Position numbers and translations under genes: made by a program. Below the pieces are notes generated by a model. That model saw only the letters and a list, made by a program, of their open reading frames with translations, did no database searches and was not told the DNA's origin. Shown one piece after another: positions 9,324-16,211 of a stretch of DNA of 64,000 bases. How positions within the stretch are numbered: the stretch's first letter is position 1; the number at the start of each line of letters is the position of its first letter. This DNA is from JAPXRI01 sp033813635 (GTDB lineage Bacteria > Bacillota > Clostridia > Oscillospirales > QAMX01). The DNA is taken from contig JAPXRI010000004.1 in NCBI GenBank assembly GCA_033813635.1, positions 60,281-124,280 of the forward strand, written 5' to 3'.

Positions 9324-9359
9324 AAAATCCGGAGCTTAAAATCGAGCTCCGGATTTTTT
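9322..9359. terminator. Perfect bidirectional terminator
   Basis: A 15-bp perfect stem (9322-9336 with 9345-9359) including A- and T-runs on both sides. It ends the serpin operon on the minus strand and anything entering from the left on the plus strand. Confidence 0.92.
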
Positions 9360-9372
9360 AGTTAAGCGCAAA

Positions 9373-10632
9373 TCAGCCGATGTCCATCACCGCGCCTAGA
9401 AAGAGCGGCAGGTTCGTTGTGTTGTCGATGATTGCGTAGACAAAGGGGCGGTTGAGCTTTACATAGTAGCCCTGAATCGCAGACTCCGCCTTTATTTCGA
9501 CCTTTGTCACCGCGCCGGCTTTTGTACCGAGTTCGTCGACGGATATAAAGGTTTTGTGGAGCACTTCGCCGATATAGAGATTCCCGTAGGCGGAACGGCC
9601 GAGCCTTGAGAAGTCGGCAGCCCCGCCGTCGAAGGCGGTCGGCATGCCGAGCGCCCTGAGTGCGTCGTTCAGCTTAACGGTATAATCGTACGAAAACTTT
9701 GGAAGCTCGGCGTAGACGTGCGCGTTTTGCGCCGAGGAGACCGCGTTGAGAAGCCCTTCGCCGGTCAAGGACTCGATATAACCGTCTATCGGGACGTCCT
9801 CGTTTGGCAAAAGGGCGAGGAAGCTGTATTTACCGTCCTTATAGTCCTTGATAAACCCGGTTGCCCTGCCGTCGTTTACGTATTTTGTCTCCTCGGAGGA
9901 CATCATCGGGACGTCTCTTTTTGCGCCGCTGTAAGACGTGAAGCTTCCCGTATATATGTCGTTCTTTTTATAGACAGTGTCCCACTCCGCGTCGAATACA
10001 AGCGCGTTGATCAGGTACATCTCCGTGTCCACGTCGATCTGATCGAGAATCTTATCGATCATGCCGTCGGTCTTATCCTTGACCCAGCCGTTGATGTCGG
10101 CGAGCGTTTTGTCGTCAAACGCGGCTTTATAGGCGGAGGCGCCGTAGTAATCCGCGTTTTTCTGCAGGAAGTCCTTTTCGACGGTGAGTCGGTCTTCGTC
10201 GTCCCGGAACCAAATGGAGTTGGCTATCCCGAGCTTGTATTTGCCGCCTGAGGGAAGCTTTTTAACGTACGAATAGAGGTATTCGTTCAGATCTTCCAGC
10301 GGTATTTCTCCGCCGAGCACCGTCTCCATTTCGACTCTGGTCTGCGTATCGGCGCCGTTGGCGGTCATCGCCAGGGCGAGCATTACGCTGAGGGGCGAGA
10401 CAAGGCTGTTTTCTCCGTTGGAAACCGACTTTTTAAAAAGCTCCGCCGCGAAATTTGCCGAGTTTTGAATAAAATCCTCATCCGCGGCCTTTCCGGCCAC
10501 GGTATTCGCGGCAATGCCGTCGGTCAGATCGGCCGCGTAGACCTTTGTCGCGCAGCCGGAGAGACCGGCAAGCAGCGTACAGGCAAGCGCCACGCATAAA
10601 ATCGCGGCTATCAGTTGTTTGCGTTTTGACAT
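9373..10632 (-). CDS. Serpin-family protease inhibitor, lipoprotein
   Basis: The 419-residue protein has a lipoprotein signal (LSGC, lipidated C27) and a full serpin fold region, including NSLVSPLSVMLALAM and SIWFRDDE. Near the C-terminus come the hinge pattern DELGTKAGAVTKVE, a reactive loop around residues 380-395, and the closing RPFVYAIIDNTTNLPLFLG. Serpins trap serine or cysteine proteases by loop insertion. Here it would act on the outer face of the membrane, perhaps against host-gut or rival proteases. The hinge is serviceable (T, A, G small residues), so inhibition is plausible; the target is unknown. It is 19 bases downstream of the putative anti-sigma gene. Confidence 0.92.
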   Translation of the reverse strand: MSKRKQLIAAILCVALACTLLAGLSGCATKVYAADLTDGIAANTVAGKAADEDFIQNSANFAAELFKKSVSNGENSLVSPLSVMLALAMTANGADTQTRVEMETVLGGEIPLEDLNEYLYSYVKKLPSGGKYKLGIANSIWFRDDEDRLTVEKDFLQKNADYYGASAYKAAFDDKTLADINGWVKDKTDGMIDKILDQIDVDTEMYLINALVFDAEWDTVYKKNDIYTGSFTSYSGAKRDVPMMSSEETKYVNDGRATGFIKDYKDGKYSFLALLPNEDVPIDGYIESLTGEGLLNAVSSAQNAHVYAELPKFSYDYTVKLNDALRALGMPTAFDGGAADFSRLGRSAYGNLYIGEVLHKTFISVDELGTKAGAVTKVEIKAESAIQGYYVKLNRPFVYAIIDNTTNLPLFLGAVMDIG

Positions 10633-10651
10633 GGTTTCATCCTCCTTAATG

Positions 10652-11197
10652 TCAATGATCGGGGGTCAGACTGAAGATAAGCCCCCTCAGGCCTTCGGCG
10701 GCAGCCGGGCTTATTTCCCTGACGCCGTCGTCCGCACTCAGATAGACGCCGTTGAAAAGCGTAAAGGTCTTGCTTTCGCCGTCCGAATAGGCAACGGTGA
10801 AGACCAGCGGGGGCGGGCTCTCGTTTTGGCTTTCGGTATTCTGCGTGACGGCGGAAAGAGTCAGATTGTCTAGGTACGAGAGAATCCTGCCGACCTTTTC
10901 TGCATTCGTATAGAGGGAAACGGACTCGCCGGATTTTACCTCGACGGATACCGCGGCGGAAGAAGCAGCCATTTCGGTTATCGGCTGCGTTTGACTCTCG
11001 GGCACCATATCGCTGTTCTTGACCGTCTTTTTTTCCGGCAACGGGAACAGCCCGGACGAACCGAGGACGAGAATCAAAATCAGACACGCGGCGGCGGGGG
11101 CGCTAAAGGAGAGAAGTCTGCGCTTTTTAAGTTTTTGCATTTTATATGCCTCGCAGCGCCTGAATATCTCGGCTTTGAACTCGCTTTTGCTTCTCAT
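10652..11197 (-). CDS. Putative membrane-bound anti-sigma factor
   Basis: The 181-residue protein has a basic cytoplasmic N-terminus of about 27 residues (FKAEIFRRCEAYKMQKLKKRR), one membrane segment (about 30-48) and an extracellular domain of about 130 residues. Its start overlaps the stop of the sigma factor gene by four bases. Position and topology suggest it sequesters that sigma factor and senses something outside, but no ZAS or RsgI motif is visible, so the role is inferred from context. Confidence 0.65.
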   Translation of the reverse strand: MRSKSEFKAEIFRRCEAYKMQKLKKRRLLSFSAPAAACLILILVLGSSGLFPLPEKKTVKNSDMVPESQTQPITEMAASSAAVSVEVKSGESVSLYTNAEKVGRILSYLDNLTLSAVTQNTESQNESPPPLVFTVAYSDGESKTFTLFNGVYLSADDGVREISPAAAEGLRGLIFSLTPDH

Positions 11198-11742
11198 AGC
11201 AGGCCGGCCTCCTTTCCGACTGCGGCGCGCAGCGCGTTTTTGGCCCGGTATAAAAGATTATCCACTTGCTTTCGGCTCTTGTTCATGATTCGGGCCGCGT
11301 CGTCGTAGGTCAGGTCCTCGAAATATATCAGGTGGACGACCGTCCGCATGTCCTCGGGCAGCTTTTCAAGCGCGGTGTTGACGGCGCGCTTTCTCTCGTC
11401 TGAAAGCACTCTTTCCTCGAGATCGGCGCAGTCCGCGGCCTCGTTTTCCGCGTCGTCGAGAGCGACGATGCGCAGTTTCGACCTGTGCTTCAGAAAATTG
11501 AGCGCACGGTTCCGACCTATCGTAAACAGATAGGTTTTCAGCGGGGTTTTGAAATTATATCTGTGCTTATGGACGATCAGCTCCATAAAAGTGTCGATCG
11601 CCAGGTCTTCCGCCGCCGGCAGGTCGTCAACGAGGCGGTTGATGAAATATATCAATCTTTCACGGTACAGATCGAGTATTTCGTCAAACGCATCGTTGTC
11701 GCCGTCGAGATAACGGCGGTAGCAGTCCGCGCCGCTGTCCAT
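11194..11742 (-). CDS. ECF-type RNA polymerase sigma factor
   Basis: The 182-residue protein has sigma region 2 (LYRERLIYFINRLV, then DLPAAEDLAIDTFMELI) and region 4 (LPEDMRTVVHLIYFEDLTYDDAARIM). There is no region 1 or 3, the hallmark of extracytoplasmic-function factors. The start at 11742 follows AGGAGA at good spacing. It heads a three-gene unit with a membrane protein and a secreted serpin, so it probably turns on its own operon in response to an envelope or protease signal. Confidence 0.9.
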   Translation of the reverse strand: MDSGADCYRRYLDGDNDAFDEILDLYRERLIYFINRLVDDLPAAEDLAIDTFMELIVHKHRYNFKTPLKTYLFTIGRNRALNFLKHRSKLRIVALDDAENEAADCADLEERVLSDERKRAVNTALEKLPEDMRTVVHLIYFEDLTYDDAARIMNKSRKQVDNLLYRAKNALRAAVGKEAGLL

Positions 11743-11783
11743 ATGCTGTCTCCTGTTTTCGCAAGCGGATTCCGCCCACACTC

Positions 11784-11810
11784 ATTATACAACCGAAAGG
11801 TAAAAATTCC
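11784..11810 (-). promoter_or_regulatory. Candidate promoter of the sigma-serpin operon
   Basis: Leftward TATAAT lies at 11784-11789 and a GGAATT element at 11805-11810, 15 bases upstream. The GGAAT box recalls ECF -35 elements, so autoregulation is possible, but the match is weak. Confidence 0.35.
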
Positions 11811-11888
11811 TTATGCCTTTATTGTTATTATATCAGAATAACTCTTCTATTCAAGCAAATACATGCTTGAAAATTTTATAAAGAACTG

Positions 11889-11933
11889 TTGACAAATCAT
11901 GTTCACTACTGTATAATGAACACTAGTGAACAT
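11889..11933 (+). promoter_or_regulatory. Consensus promoter embedded in a PadR operator
   Basis: TTGACA (11889-11894), a 17-base spacer and TATAAT (11912-11917) match the sigma-A consensus exactly. A 10-bp perfect inverted repeat, ATGTTCACTA (11899-11908) and TAGTGAACAT (11924-11933), brackets the -10 box. ATGT...ACAT ends are typical of PadR sites, so the downstream PadR protein very likely represses itself here. Confidence 0.85.
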
Positions 11934-11959
11934 AAACAAATATAGGCGGGGTGATGATA

Positions 11960-12280
11960 TTGAATGTCCAGTATAAAAAAGGCGTGCTGGAGCTCTGCGT
12001 GCTGTCGCTTTTATCCGGCGGAGACCGTTACGGCTACGATGTCTCCGAGTATATCTCAAAGCGCATCGATATTTCCGACGGGACAATTTACCCGATCCTT
12101 CGGAAACTTAAGGAGGATGGGATGGTGACCACCTACCTGTCCGACGAGAGCGGCGGGCCGCCGAGAAAGTATTACAGGCTGACGAAACTCGGCAGAGAGC
12201 GGTATGCTTCGGAGAAGGCGGAATGGCTTGGATTCATCGATTCGGTTAAAAAGATATTGGAGGAGAACGGGAATGAATAA
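11960..12280 (+). CDS. PadR family transcriptional regulator
   Basis: This is a small winged-helix repressor of about 106 residues. NVQYKKGVLELCVLSLL at the N-terminus, GDRYGYDVSEYI, the recognition region DGTIYPILRKLKEDGMV and the wing RKYYRLTKLGRERY are classic for PadR. A TTG start at 11960 is preferred: GGTGAT lies four bases upstream and the protein then begins MNVQYKK as in relatives. GTG 11951 and ATG 11954 sit inside the ribosome site. It is the first gene of a PadR-HAAS-SDR-SDR operon. Confidence 0.9.
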   Translation: MNVQYKKGVLELCVLSLLSGGDRYGYDVSEYISKRIDISDGTIYPILRKLKEDGMVTTYLSDESGGPPRKYYRLTKLGRERYASEKAEWLGFIDSVKKILEENGNE

Positions 12281-12992
12281 AAATGAGTTTATGGAGAGGC
12301 TTTTAAAGCGGCTGCGAGACAACCGTGTCGGGGATGCGGAGGAGATAGCGGCCGAATACGAGGCGCATTTCACGATGAAGCTTGCTGACGGCTATTCGGA
12401 GGAGGAGACGGCAGCGAAGCTAGGGAATCCGGAGGAGCTTGCGGAGCAGTTCACACCGGGGCAAAAGCTGAAAATCGGCGGTGGAAGAAAGGCAATCACG
12501 CTGACCGGTCTTACTTTTACCGACATTTTCGCCGCGATGTTCTTTATTTTGCTGACGGCTTGGGTCGCCGTGCTCGGCGCGTTCGCGCTCGCGGTCGCGG
12601 CGGTGGGAATCTGTCTGTTTTTCGGGCTTAACGTCCGCGGGTTGATCCCGCAGATGCCCTTCGGGTGCGGACTGGTGTTCGCGGTGTCGCTTGCGGCCCT
12701 CGCGGTCCTGGCAGCCGTGGGGACGGTCTACTGCGGGGCGTTTACGGCGCAGCTTGCGAAGGCCTACGGGCGTTTTCACAGAAACTGCGTCGCGTCCGCT
12801 TCGGGTAAAGCGGTTTTGCCGCCGCTTGCGGCTCACCCCCAGTTTTCCGCGAAGGGCAAGCGCCGTTTCCGGAAGATCGCTCTGATTTCACTCGCGGTAT
12901 TTGCCGCGGCGTTTGTCGCGGCCTATATCGTCGCCGCGCTGTCGGCCGGAGCGTTCGGCTTCTGGCACGAGTGGAAATGGTTTGTGAGATAG
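12273..12992 (+). CDS. HAAS/DUF1700 domain membrane protein
   Basis: The 239-residue protein starts with a HAAS domain (NEFMERLLKRLRD, EEIAAEYEAHF, GYSEEETAAKLGNPEELA) followed by four membrane segments. Such proteins are regularly encoded with PadR regulators in Firmicutes; their role is unknown and they may be signal partners of PadR. The start overlaps the end of padR by eight bases, indicating coupled translation. Confidence 0.88.
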   Translation: MNKNEFMERLLKRLRDNRVGDAEEIAAEYEAHFTMKLADGYSEEETAAKLGNPEELAEQFTPGQKLKIGGGRKAITLTGLTFTDIFAAMFFILLTAWVAVLGAFALAVAAVGICLFFGLNVRGLIPQMPFGCGLVFAVSLAALAVLAAVGTVYCGAFTAQLAKAYGRFHRNCVASASGKAVLPPLAAHPQFSAKGKRRFRKIALISLAVFAAAFVAAYIVAALSAGAFGFWHEWKWFVR

Positions 12993-13005
12993 GAGGGGAC
13001 AGAGA

Positions 13006-13866
13006 TTGAAAACAGCCGTTGTCACCGGGGCGACATCAGGGATAGGCCTTGCGGTGTGTGAGAAGCTCGCCTCAACCGGTTTTTCAATTATCGGCGTCGG
13101 CAGGGACGGCGCAAGATGTGGCGCGGCGGAGGAAACGCTGAAAAATAAATTTCCGGGGATTTGCGCCGTTTATTTCACCGCGGATCTGTCGAGGCGCTCG
13201 GAGGTTCTGCGTGCCGGCGCCGAAATAAAAAACTATCTTGAGCGGAACTTTGACGGGGAGCTTTCCGCGCTGATCAACAACGCGGGCTGCGTGAGGAGTT
13301 TTTATATGATCACCGAGGACGGGTATGAGACGCAGTTTGCCGTAAACCACCTTGCCGGTTTTCTTATCACGTCGGTTCTGATGCCGTGCCTTGAAAAGGG
13401 GCGCGGCCGGGTGCTGATGACGTCGAGTGCGTCCCATAAAATGATGAAAATGAGATGGAACGATGTGATGTTCAAAAAAAGGTACAACCCGCTTTTGGCG
13501 TATAAACAGTCTAAACTTGCGAACATGCTGTTTGCTTACGGTTTAAACGAGCGCTTTGGAAAACGGGGGGTCAGGGCGTACGGGATCGATCCCGGGCTTG
13601 TCAGAACCGACATCGGGCTAAAAAATACGGGCGGGCTTGTTCGCCTCGTCTGGAAGCTCAGGCAGAAAAGCGGCGTGTCCCCAGATATCCCGGCCGACAC
13701 CTATGCCTTTGTCTGCGAAAGCCCGGAGCCGCCGGATGGGCTTTATTATTTCAGGCGCGAGAGGGCGAAATACAGCGCGGAGGTCACAAAACAAAACGCC
13801 GACAGGCTGTGGGCGCTGTCCGAGCAGCTCTGCGGCATAAAATTCGGAGAGGAGAAATCCATATGA
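13006..13866 (+). CDS. Short-chain dehydrogenase/reductase
   Basis: The 286-residue NAD(P)-dependent oxidoreductase has TGATSGIG (from residue 7), the NNAG motif, a catalytic serine in TSSASH and the YKQSK tyrosine-lysine pair. The shape (retinol-dehydrogenase-like, with a long stretch between Ser and Tyr) fits reductases acting on hydrophobic alcohols or ketones, but the substrate is unknown. It starts with TTG after AGGAGGGG. Its stop overlaps the start of a second, different SDR, so the two may act in series. Confidence 0.88.
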   Translation: MKTAVVTGATSGIGLAVCEKLASTGFSIIGVGRDGARCGAAEETLKNKFPGICAVYFTADLSRRSEVLRAGAEIKNYLERNFDGELSALINNAGCVRSFYMITEDGYETQFAVNHLAGFLITSVLMPCLEKGRGRVLMTSSASHKMMKMRWNDVMFKKRYNPLLAYKQSKLANMLFAYGLNERFGKRGVRAYGIDPGLVRTDIGLKNTGGLVRLVWKLRQKSGVSPDIPADTYAFVCESPEPPDGLYYFRRERAKYSAEVTKQNADRLWALSEQLCGIKFGEEKSI

Positions 13867-14672
13867 CGGTTTTTATTACCGGCGCGTCAGGCGGGCTCGG
13901 GAGAGCCTTCGCGCTTGAATGCGCAGAGAGAGGGTACGATATCTTTATCACCGATAAAAACGCGGAAGGTCTTGAAAAGCTTAAGGCGGGCATCCTTCGC
14001 CAATACGACGTGCAGGTTTGGGCGATGCCCTGCGACATCACGGACGAGGGGGAGGCCAAAGCGCTTTTCGACTACGCGGAGAGGAGCGGGGTCAGGTTCG
14101 ACATGCTTCTAAACGTCGCCGGCATCGACAACGAGGGCGGATTCTATACGCGAAGCTTTGATGAAATTTCAGCGATCCTCCGCGTGAATATCGAGGCGAC
14201 GCTCAGAATCACACATGCGGCGCTGTCGTTTCGGCGGCGGTCCGGGCGGTTTTACATCGTGTTTGTGTCGTCGCTCGCCTCGATGTACCCGATGCCGCTC
14301 AAGGCGACTTATGCGGCTTCGAAACGCTTTCTGTACGATTTTTCCATTGCGCTCGGACAGGAACTGAAAAACGAGAACGTCAACGTACTTGCGCTCTGTC
14401 CGGGCGGCATGATGACGACAGCGGAATGCGTCAAAGCGATCGAGGCCCAGGGCTTTTGGGGGAATATGACGACGAACGGGCTGAACGAGGTCGCACACAA
14501 CACGATATCCCGCGTGCTCCGCGGTAAAAAAACTTACGTACCGGGAACAGTCAACCGCAGCCTGTCGATTCTGGGGAAGATGGTGCCGAAAATTCAAACG
14601 GCGCAATATATCTATTCCCGCTGGACAAAGTCGCAGCAAAAATGGCTGACAGGTTCGGTCGGGCGGGCGTGA
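13863..14672 (+). CDS. Short-chain dehydrogenase/reductase
   Basis: The 269-residue classical SDR carries TGASGGLG (from residue 6), NVAGIDN in place of NNAG, the catalytic serine in VSSLAS and YAASK. It is not a recent duplicate of the SDR before it. Its last codons overlap the stem of a strong terminator. As the final gene of the PadR operon it is probably derepressed together with the HAAS protein. Confidence 0.88.
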   Translation: MTVFITGASGGLGRAFALECAERGYDIFITDKNAEGLEKLKAGILRQYDVQVWAMPCDITDEGEAKALFDYAERSGVRFDMLLNVAGIDNEGGFYTRSFDEISAILRVNIEATLRITHAALSFRRRSGRFYIVFVSSLASMYPMPLKATYAASKRFLYDFSIALGQELKNENVNVLALCPGGMMTTAECVKAIEAQGFWGNMTTNGLNEVAHNTISRVLRGKKTYVPGTVNRSLSILGKMVPKIQTAQYIYSRWTKSQQKWLTGSVGRA

Positions 14673-14701
14673 CCGTGTTGCGCCCGCCCGGAATTTTTTT
14701 T
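14660..14701 (+). terminator. Rho-independent terminator of the PadR operon
   Basis: CGGGCGGGCG (14660-14669) pairs with CGCCCGCCCG (14681-14690) and is followed by a run of eight T. The stop codon of the second SDR is the first triplet of the loop. Confidence 0.93.
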
Positions 14702-14710
14702 GAATAGTGA

Positions 14711-14738
14711 TTGACAAATTTTCTTTACATGCTACAAT
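14711..14738 (+). promoter_or_regulatory. Promoter of the cobalamin riboswitch transcript
   Basis: TTGACA (14711-14716), a 16-base spacer and TACAAT (14733-14738). Transcription would begin about 20 bases before the riboswitch. Confidence 0.8.
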
Positions 14739-14759
14739 AACTTTGATCCATAGGTTAAT

Positions 14760-14880
14760 ATTTTGCGGCACGGTTCCGGGCATGGCCCGGATCAGAGGGA
14801 AGTTCGGTGAAATTCCGGCGCAATCGCCATTACCGTAATTGAGGGTTATCCTTCATAAGTCGGAATACTTGCCGTGCGCG
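14760..14880 (+). promoter_or_regulatory. Cobalamin (B12) riboswitch
   Basis: The leader shows the order of conserved blocks of the B12 riboswitch: GAGGGAAGTTCGGTG, AATTCCGGCGCAATCGCCA, ACCGT, then AAGTCGGAATACTTGCC. The outer stem P1 pairs GCACGG (14768-14773) with CCGTGC (14872-14877). B12 binding usually lowers expression, here probably by terminators downstream (14955-15034). It marks the following three genes as cobalamin-responsive. Confidence 0.88.
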
Positions 14881-14954
14881 TTGGCCATGGCGGACTGGTC
14901 CGCCGAAACACTTTTGGGCATGAAAAGTGCAGCCGTTTTTAAGATTCCGGAGGG

Positions 14955-14976
14955 AAGCGCGAACTTGCGCTTTTTT
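14955..14976 (+). terminator. Riboswitch expression-platform terminator
   Basis: AAGCGC (14955-14960), a six-base loop, GCGCTT (14967-14972) and then T residues. It lies downstream of two other hairpins (14889-14904 and 14909-14929). Confidence 0.65.
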
Positions 14977-14996
14977 AAGGTTTTTTTATCGGCAGC

Positions 14997-15034
14997 TGCG
15001 TTTTTCACCGCAAAGGTGCAAAAACGCATTTTTT
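14997..15034 (+). terminator. Second terminator before the B12-responsive genes
   Basis: TGCGTTTTT (14997-15005) pairs with AAAAACGCA (15020-15028), with an inner CACC/GGTG stem, followed by six T. It ends 15 bases before the next start codon. Confidence 0.75.
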
Positions 15035-15049
15035 ATTTTGGAGGCGGGT

Positions 15050-15382
15050 ATGTGCGGGAAATATTCCAGGGATGAGTGCATAGAGTTGTTGAAAACCAAA
15101 CAGTCGCAGCTCCGGGAGGCCGGGCTGGACAGGTATCCGCAGCGCTCCGATTTTTCCGAATCGGAGGTCGTGGCGATCAAGGCTTTTCTCGGACCGTGGC
15201 CCCGGGCGCTCGAGGCGGCCGGCATTAAACCGGCAAGGGACGGCGATCGCGCCGCGCGCAACCGGGAAAAACGCATAAGAGCGAAGAGACGGAGGACGGC
15301 GGCCCTGCGAGAGCAAAATGACCGCATGAAATCGGCAGACAGCGACAGGGACCAAAGCCGCAGCATAAACTCTGCGGAATAA
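15050..15382 (+). CDS. Small protein with a homing-endonuclease-associated-like repeat
   Basis: The 110-residue basic protein begins MCGKYSRDECIELL after GGAGGCGGG. The stretch EVVAIKAFLGPWPRALEAAGIK resembles the short helical repeat found beside HNH nucleases, with the FGxWxxALxAAG pattern. There is no nuclease domain; the C-terminal 45 residues are Arg/Lys-rich. It is probably a nucleic-acid-binding protein. It is the first gene after the B12 riboswitch, but its role in B12 use is unclear. Confidence 0.6.
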   Translation: MCGKYSRDECIELLKTKQSQLREAGLDRYPQRSDFSESEVVAIKAFLGPWPRALEAAGIKPARDGDRAARNREKRIRAKRRRTAALREQNDRMKSADSDRDQSRSINSAE

Positions 15383-15401
15383 TATTGGAGGGTAAAATCA
15401 A

Positions 15402-16211
15402 ATGAAAAAAACGGTTAGACTGATTATTGCGCTGGCGCTGGCGCTTTGCGCTTTTGCCGTCACAGCCTTCGCGACCGCTACGGCGGAGGAAAACGTCAGC
15501 GTCTACGTTACGGTGTCGGACGGCGACGGTATTGTCCTCGCGCTTGATAAGCTTGCCGTGGCCGATTCGGACAAGGACGGGGCGATTACAATCAGCGACG
15601 CGATTTACTCCGCCCACGAGGCGAAATACCCGGGCGGCGCTTCCGCGGGCTACGCCACGGCCGAGAGCCAATACGGCCTCGGGATAACGAAGCTCTGGGG
15701 CGTGGAGAACGGCGGCAGCTACGGCTATTACGTCAACAACAAGGCCGCTTCCTCGCTTAACGATCCGGTCGTCGAGGGGGACTTCGTCTACGCCTACGCC
15801 TTTGGCGATACCGCGGGGTTTTCGGATGTCTACAGCTATTTCGACGTGAACGCGGTTTCCGCGGAGGAGGGGCAGACGTTTACGCTGACCCTGTCGGCCG
15901 CCGGGTATGACGAGAGCTGGAATCCGATAGTCACGCCTGTGGAGGGCGCGGTGATCACCGTGAACGGCGAGGAGACCGATTTCAAGACGGACGCGAGCGG
16001 CAAAGCTGCGGTCAGGATAGACGGCCACGGCACCTTTACCCTCAGCGCGGTCTCGAGCTCTATGGTCCTTGTGCCGCCGGTCTGCGTTGCGACGGTTGAA
16101 TCGGCCGGGATAAGCCCCGTCTGGTACGCGGTAATCGCGGCGGCTGCGGTTGCGCTCGCAGCTGTCATCGCATGGGCGTCGAAAAAAGCCAAGAAGAGAA
16201 ATGAAAAGTAG
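15402..16211 (+). CDS. DUF4430/transcobalamin beta-domain-like surface protein
   Basis: This 269-residue protein has a signal peptide (about 1-28), a dockerin-like acidic stretch (SDKDGAITISDA), and a region YGLGITKLWGVENGGSYGYYVNNK. That region reads like the DUF4430 fold, related to the C-terminal beta domain of transcobalamin and intrinsic factor. An Ig-like segment follows (VEGAVITVNGEETDF), then a C-terminal membrane helix with a KKAKKR tail. It would be exported and anchored in the membrane. With the riboswitch upstream and an alpha-toroid partner downstream, I infer cobalamin capture at the surface. It could instead be a general surface carbohydrate or cofactor binder. Confidence 0.7.
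   Translation: MKKTVRLIIALALALCAFAVTAFATATAEENVSVYVTVSDGDGIVLALDKLAVADSDKDGAITISDAIYSAHEAKYPGGASAGYATAESQYGLGITKLWGVENGGSYGYYVNNKAASSLNDPVVEGDFVYAYAFGDTAGFSDVYSYFDVNAVSAEEGQTFTLTLSAAGYDESWNPIVTPVEGAVITVNGEETDFKTDASGKAAVRIDGHGTFTLSAVSSSMVLVPPVCVATVESAGISPVWYAVIAAAAVALAAVIAWASKKAKKRNEK

Noticed and set aside
10611..11087. Leftward 158-codon frame overlapping the anti-sigma gene
   Set aside because: It overlaps the better frame 10652-11197, which starts with a four-base overlap to the sigma gene and has a membrane segment; the other is Arg/Gly-rich shadow.
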